Assembly: GCA_002898075.1 (NCBI GenBank)
Contig: BDSV01000044.1
Coordinates: forward strand, 1-64,000
DNA: 64,000 nt
Source: a bacterium BMS3Abin03
GTDB lineage: Bacteria > Bacteroidota > Ignavibacteria > Ignavibacteriales > Ignavibacteriaceae
Direction: 5' to 3'
Position numbers and translations under genes: made by a program. This document shows positions 59,287-64,000 of this stretch, in pieces. The stretch's first letter is position 1, and every line of letters starts with the position of its first letter. The notes beneath the pieces are model-generated. The model had not been told where the DNA came from. It ran no database searches and saw only the letters and a list, made by a program, of their open reading frames with translations.

Positions 59287-62094
59287 ATGTCAAAATTAAA
59301 TCAACTCGCCCGGCTCGGCCAATCTATTTGGTATGATTATATAAGAAGACAATTCATAACCGGGGGAGAATTAAAAATTCTTATCGATAAAGGATTACGC
59401 GGAATAACTTCTAATCCATCCATATTCGAAAAAGCGATTGCCGGAAGCAGCGACTACGATGACGATTTGAGAGAGTTAACAGGCAAAGGTTTATCGACAG
59501 AAGAAATCTATGAAAAATTGGCTTTGAAAGATATTGAACTTGCTGCCGGTTTAATGCTGCCCGTTTACCAAAGCACTAAAACATTAGACGGTTACGTAAG
59601 CATCGAGGTCAGTCCTAAATTAGCACACGATACGGAGATTACAATTAGGGAAGCAAAAAGGATTTTTGCCGTTCTAAACAAACCAAACGTGATGATAAAA
59701 GTGCCCGGAACTAAAGAAGGTTTGCCTGTAATTACCGAGCTTATCGGTTCGGGTATAAACGTAAATGTAACTCTTCTATTCAATGCTGAAAATTACCGGA
59801 AGAGTGCCGAAGCATATTTAGAAGGACTGGAACTTTTGATTAAGCGGAACGGAGACGTTTCAAAAGTTGCATCTGTTGCCTCGATGTTTGTAAGCCGGAT
59901 AGACGTTGCTGTCGATAAAGAATTGGATAAATTAAATGCCGCCGAACTAAAGGGAAAGATTGCCATCGCAAATGCGAAATATGCATACCAACTTTTTAAA
60001 AGAATTTTCAGCAGCGAAAGATGGAACGAATTAAAAGAAAAAGGTGCTTCTGTTCAGAGACTGCTTTGGGCAAGCACAGGTACAAAAAATCCGCTTTATC
60101 CCGATACGCTTTATGTCGATAACCTGATCGGCAAAGAAACGGTTAACACAGTTCCCCCGGCAACTTTCAACGATTTTATGGATCATGGAATCGTCTCTCC
60201 CACACTCGAAATAAATGTTAATGAAGCTATCGAACAGCTCGATGCTTTGAAAAAGTCCGGAATTGATCTGGATATAATTACAAACAAACTCCAAATAGAC
60301 GGAGTTGCATCATTCTCAAAATCATTTGAAAACTTAATGTCTGCCATTAAAGAAAAAGTAGAAAGAATCGGCAAAGAAGAAAAACTCATTAGGATTTCTT
60401 TGGCTAAATATCAAAAAGATTTTGAGGGCACATTAACACAACTTAAAGAAGAAAAAATAGTTCAAAGAATATGGGAAAAAGATTATACAGTCTGGAGCGA
60501 TAAACCCGATGAAATAACAAATCGCCTCGGTTGGTTAAAAAGCCCGGAAGTTTCCTTAGAAATGATAGACGATATCAATGAATTTGTTGAATCGGTAAAG
60601 AAAGATGGTTTCACCCGTGCATTGCTTCTTGGAATGGGCGGCTCAAGCTTAGCTCCCGAAGTTTTTAGATTAACATTCGGTGTGAAAGATGGATACCTTG
60701 ATTTAGCTGTTTTAGACAGCACTCATCCCGAAGCTGTTCTCGAAAAGGCAAAGCAATTTAATCCCGAAAAAACATTGTTTATCGTTTCTACAAAATCCGG
60801 TGGAACGGTTGAGACGCTCTCATTTATGAAATTTTTCTACAATCAAACTATTAAAAAAGCAGGTAAAGAAAATGCGGGAAAACATTTCATAGCAATTACA
60901 GACCCCGGAAGTAAATTGGAACGAATTGCTTCGGATTTGAATTTCAGAAAAACATTCTTGAACGATCCAAATATCGGCGGAAGATATTCTGCACTTTCTT
61001 TGTTCGGTATTGTCCCCGCAGCTTTAATTGGAGTAGACCTGGATGCATTATTGAACAATGCGGCAGTTATGGTTTGTAACAGCGAGGGCTTTAACTGCCC
61101 TGTTTATGGTGACAACACTCCCGCACAACTTGGCTGCGCTATGGGCGAACTGGCTAATCAGGGACGAGACAAAATTACATTTATCACTTCTGCCGAATTA
61201 ATTTATTTCGGCGCATGGGTTGAACAACTGATTGCAGAAAGTACCGGAAAAAACGGGAAAGGCATTTTGCCTGTAGTTGGTGAAGAGGTTACAACTCCTG
61301 AATTTTATTCTGATGACAGATTGTTCATTTACTTGCATCTAAAAAATGATAAATTAAAAGAAACATCTGTTGAAGCATTAAAAGATGCAGGTCATCCGAT
61401 AATCGAAATTATATTGAATAATTTTTATGATCTTGGCGGAGAATTTTTCCGGTGGGAAATGGCAACTGCGATAGCTGGTTGGAGGATAGGTATCCAACCG
61501 TTCGATCAGCCAAATGTTGAAGCAGCGAAAATTCTTGCGAGAGAAATGCTCGCTAAATATTTAAAGGAAGGCAAACTTCCACAGCCAAAACCAAATTTTG
61601 AAACGAACGAAATGAAAGTTTTCGCAAAAACTGAATCAAACAACATCGCAAGTTTAGTTGAGGAATACTTTGGGAAAAATGAAAAGGAATTCAGAGAGAA
61701 AGAAAATCAATACGTTACATTACAAGCTTATGTAAAACCTGATAGCGCAACGTCCGAACAGTTACAAACATTGCGAACTCTAATTCAGAAAAAATATAAA
61801 TCCGCCGTTACCGTTGGATACGGACCGAGATTTCTTCATTCAACCGGACAGCTTCATAAAGGAGACGCCGGCAAAGGTGTTTTTATCCAGTTAATTTCAA
61901 AAATCAGCCAAGATGCACCCATTCCGGATGAAGCAGGAGATGATAAATCTACAATGAGCTTCGGTGTGCTTATCACCTCGCAAGCTTTTGGCGACCGCCA
62001 AGCATTATTGGAGAACAAGCGAAAAGTGATCTCCTTTCAGCTTAATACAAGTGTTGACAGCGCTATCAAATTATTAATAAATAGTTTTGCATAA
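59287..62094 (+). CDS. Bifunctional transaldolase / glucose-6-phosphate isomerase
   Basis: N-terminal transaldolase (GIRGITSNPSIFEKAI-like, NVMIKVPGTKEGLPVI, VASMFVSRID) joined to C-terminal PGI (LLGMGGSSLAPEV, FIVSTKSGGTVETLSFM, GGRYSALSLFG). Confidence 0.95.
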   Translation: MSKLNQLARLGQSIWYDYIRRQFITGGELKILIDKGLRGITSNPSIFEKAIAGSSDYDDDLRELTGKGLSTEEIYEKLALKDIELAAGLMLPVYQSTKTLDGYVSIEVSPKLAHDTEITIREAKRIFAVLNKPNVMIKVPGTKEGLPVITELIGSGINVNVTLLFNAENYRKSAEAYLEGLELLIKRNGDVSKVASVASMFVSRIDVAVDKELDKLNAAELKGKIAIANAKYAYQLFKRIFSSERWNELKEKGASVQRLLWASTGTKNPLYPDTLYVDNLIGKETVNTVPPATFNDFMDHGIVSPTLEINVNEAIEQLDALKKSGIDLDIITNKLQIDGVASFSKSFENLMSAIKEKVERIGKEEKLIRISLAKYQKDFEGTLTQLKEEKIVQRIWEKDYTVWSDKPDEITNRLGWLKSPEVSLEMIDDINEFVESVKKDGFTRALLLGMGGSSLAPEVFRLTFGVKDGYLDLAVLDSTHPEAVLEKAKQFNPEKTLFIVSTKSGGTVETLSFMKFFYNQTIKKAGKENAGKHFIAITDPGSKLERIASDLNFRKTFLNDPNIGGRYSALSLFGIVPAALIGVDLDALLNNAAVMVCNSEGFNCPVYGDNTPAQLGCAMGELANQGRDKITFITSAELIYFGAWVEQLIAESTGKNGKGILPVVGEEVTTPEFYSDDRLFIYLHLKNDKLKETSVEALKDAGHPIIEIILNNFYDLGGEFFRWEMATAIAGWRIGIQPFDQPNVEAAKILAREMLAKYLKEGKLPQPKPNFETNEMKVFAKTESNNIASLVEEYFGKNEKEFREKENQYVTLQAYVKPDSATSEQLQTLRTLIQKKYKSAVTVGYGPRFLHSTGQLHKGDAGKGVFIQLISKISQDAPIPDEAGDDKSTMSFGVLITSQAFGDRQALLENKRKVISFQLNTSVDSAIKLLINSFA

Positions 62095-62833
62095 TAAAAT
62101 GATAAAAGCAATAATATTTGATCTCGACGGAACACTTGTTCAAACAGAGATTTTAAAAGCTCACTCTTATGGAAAAGCGCTTGCAGAATTAAGTAAAAAT
62201 TCTGTTCGGGAGGAACAAGTTATAAAAAGTTTTAAACTATTAGTTGGATTGAGCCGTAAGGAAGTTGCTCGAAGGTTAATTGAACAATTCGGAAAGAATA
62301 TTAATACTGATTATTCAAACCTTATTCAGAAAGAACTAGCTGAACTATTAATAAAACACCGTTTGAAAATCTATCACGAAATGCTTTCCGATCCGCTTGT
62401 CCTCCCAAAACATTCCTGTGAATATAATATTGGATTGCTGAAAACAGCGATTGCTAAAGAATTAAAAACCGGGTTAGCAACAATGTCATATTGCGAACAG
62501 GTAAAAAACGTATTGAAAATATTAGAATTAGAGAATCACTTCAATTACATAATTACCCGTGATGAAGTAAACCACCCTAAACCCGATCCGGAAATTTATC
62601 TTAAAATGTTAGAGAAATTAGAAATCACAAATAGCGAAGCAATAATTATTGAAGATTCCGTTTCCGGAATCCAAGCAGCGCAGGCAGCAGGGGTAACGGT
62701 TTTTGCAGTAACAAACAGCTTAACTGAAGAGAAAGTGAAAAACTCCCGGATAATCGATAGCAAGTTTATTATAAATAATCGTCCGAATTTAAATAAAAGA
62801 ATTTTTTCTTTTATATCCCGTAACGCAGGATAG
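62087..62833 (+). CDS. HAD-family phosphatase (start ATG at 62099 also possible)
   Basis: IKAIIFDLDGTLVQTE, HPKPDPEIYLKMLEKL, IIIEDSVSGIQAAQAAGVTVFAV. Confidence 0.93.
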   Translation: MHNKMIKAIIFDLDGTLVQTEILKAHSYGKALAELSKNSVREEQVIKSFKLLVGLSRKEVARRLIEQFGKNINTDYSNLIQKELAELLIKHRLKIYHEMLSDPLVLPKHSCEYNIGLLKTAIAKELKTGLATMSYCEQVKNVLKILELENHFNYIITRDEVNHPKPDPEIYLKMLEKLEITNSEAIIIEDSVSGIQAAQAAGVTVFAVTNSLTEEKVKNSRIIDSKFIINNRPNLNKRIFSFISRNAG

Positions 62834-63198
62834 CATCCTGAATTTCCTATGGATGTAACTTTGCGCTGACGTCCAACCTTTAGCCGGGTAAAGAAGATGC
62901 TAAAGACCATCTACTTAATAAAGTTCGTTTTGATCCGGCAGTACAGACCCTGCAACACTAACCGGATTAATTTTCATAGCGCGTGCAATTAGTTTAACCT
63001 TCTTTCCTCTTATAGCAGCAAACAATGAATAGAACTTGTCAATTCTGTGTACACAGAGTTTAATAAAACATCAAACATCTATGCCTATATTAATGGGACA
63101 AATTCAATAATGGATTTTGACAGAATAATTCAAAAGTTTGCGAAGGAAACCATAGGAATTATCAGAGATGCTGAAGAATTATACACTATTTTAATTGC

Positions 63199-63297
63199 TT
63201 TTCGGATTTTACAATAAACTCATCTCTTTTTACCTGTCCCGACTTTTGCGGGAAGAGATGATAAAGGTGAGTTTATAATAAAACCAAAATCCGAAAA
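63199..63297. repeat. ~100 bp nested imperfect palindrome
   Basis: TTTTCGGATTTT...ATAAACTCA...CATCTCTT...CCCGACTTTTGCGGG...AAGAGATG...TGAGTTTAT...AAAATCCGAAAA. Confidence 0.8.
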
Positions 63298-63379
63298 CCA
63301 ATTTGTAAAAGGTATAAATAGAGGGCATAATGCGGAACAAAATAATAATTGATTTGAATGTAAAATATGAGTTTATCTT

Positions 63380-63471
63380 TTTCATCTATTTATAATTTGA
63401 TATTAAGGTCAGATGGAACTCGCATTATAATCGTTCCTTTGTGTGTAAATATTTTTTCATGCTCGTTTCAT
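63380..63471 (+). repeat. Copy D of the ~92 bp dispersed repeat family
   Basis: TTTCATCTATTTATAATTTGATATTAAGGTCAGATGGAACTCGCATTATAATCGTTCCTTTGTGTGTAAATATTTTTTCATGCTCGTTTCAT. Confidence 0.85.
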
Positions 63472-63547
63472 ACTAAAATATTTATGTTGTCAATAATTTG
63501 GTAGTTTTAAAAAATTTATTTATATATGGATAGTTCTTTAAAATAAA

Positions 63548-63602
63548 TGTCGTGATTTAAGGTGAATTGCAGCGACAAAAAATAAATTGCTAAATAGCTA
63601 TT
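63548..63602 (+). promoter_or_regulatory. SAM-II-like riboswitch aptamer 1
   Basis: P1 TGTCGT/GCGACA enclosing GATTTAAGGTGAATTGCA, followed by AAAAATAAATTGCTAAATAGC. Confidence 0.7.
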
Positions 63603-63611
63603 GAGTTTGTT

Positions 63612-63638
63612 ACCCCGCTATTTAGCGGGTTTTTTTTG
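63612..63638 (+). terminator. Intrinsic terminator 1 (expression platform of aptamer 1)
   Basis: CCCGCTATTTAGCGGG followed by TTTTTTTT. Confidence 0.85.
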
Positions 63639-63691
63639 TCTTTGCCTGCTGTTAAGCAGACCTGCTTGCCGACAGGCAAGCTAAATCCAAC

Positions 63692-63743
63692 CGTCGTGAT
63701 TTGTGACATATTGCCGCGACGTTAAACTTGTGCTAAAAAGTCA
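63692..63743 (+). promoter_or_regulatory. SAM-II riboswitch aptamer 2
   Basis: P1 CGTCGT/GCGACG; loop GATTTGTGACATATTGCC; TTAAACTTGTGCTAAAAAGTCA with TGAC/GTCA pseudoknot pairing. Confidence 0.85.
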
Positions 63744-63757
63744 GAGGTGAAATTTAA

Positions 63758-63786
63758 ACCCCCGTCTTTTTAAGCGGGGGTTTTTT
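63758..63786 (+). terminator. Intrinsic terminator 2 (expression platform of aptamer 2)
   Basis: ACCCCCG-TCTTTTTAAG-CGGGGGT followed by TTTTT. Confidence 0.85.
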
Positions 63787-63847
63787 ATTTGCAGTTACTG
63801 AAAAAAATTTTTGGTCATTAACAAAATAAATGAAAGGGAAAATACAA

Positions 63848-64000
63848 ATGAATGAAATAACATCAATACTCGAATCGATCCCGGTGGATCCTTTGACTGG
63901 TGCTATTGCAGTTCCTATATATCAAACTTCTACTTATGTACAGGAAGCTCCAAATGTTAATAAGGGATTTGATTATACGCGGACAAATAACCCAACTCGT
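63848..64000 (+). CDS. Partial Cys/Met-metabolism PLP-dependent enzyme (cystathionine gamma-synthase / sulfhydrylase family), runs off window
   Basis: MNEITSILESIPVDPLTGAIAVPIYQTSTYVQEAPNVNKGFDYTRTNNPTR: family N-terminal signature. Confidence 0.88.
   Translation, partial: MNEITSILESIPVDPLTGAIAVPIYQTSTYVQEAPNVNKGFDYTRTNNPTR

Overview
The 64 kb window is a low-GC bacterial chromosome segment. Gene content (T9SS C-terminal sorting domain, CarboxypepD_reg TonB receptor, Tal-Pgi fusion) suggests the Bacteroidetes/Chlorobi/Ignavibacteria group; this taxonomy is inferred, not tested. From left to right it holds: surface/secreted proteins; housekeeping genes (trxA, an SDR, dnaE, dut, nadC, accA); a long minus-strand Wzx/Wzy-type polysaccharide locus of about 13-16 kb; a short plus-strand block with a small conserved protein, a membrane protein, a lone EutN/CcmL-type BMC vertex protein and dprA; a minus-strand housekeeping block (polysaccharide deacetylase, rarA, divIC-like, ddl, class II aldolase, Gfo/Idh oxidoreductase, metF, penicillin acylase); an arginine operon (argC-[argJ remnant]-argR-argG-argH); and a plus-strand glycosidase and oxidative pentose-phosphate/glucokinase operon ending in a fused transaldolase-phosphoglucose isomerase. 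At the right edge a Cys/Met-metabolism PLP enzyme is preceded by what look like two tandem SAM-II riboswitches, each followed by its own intrinsic terminator. The strongest unexplained signals are: (1) the tandem SAM-II arrangement with sequence-visible antitermination logic; (2) a ~92 bp dispersed repeat with four same-orientation copies, two of them next to SAM-II-like sequence and one forming the end of a coding region; (3) a collapsed argJ (possibly argJ-argB) remnant inside an otherwise intact arg operon; (4) a GT2/polyprenyl-phosphotransferase fusion whose catalytic core seems to be excised; (5) a BMC vertex protein with no shell genes nearby. No CRISPR array, tRNA, rRNA, transposase or phage genes were recognised.
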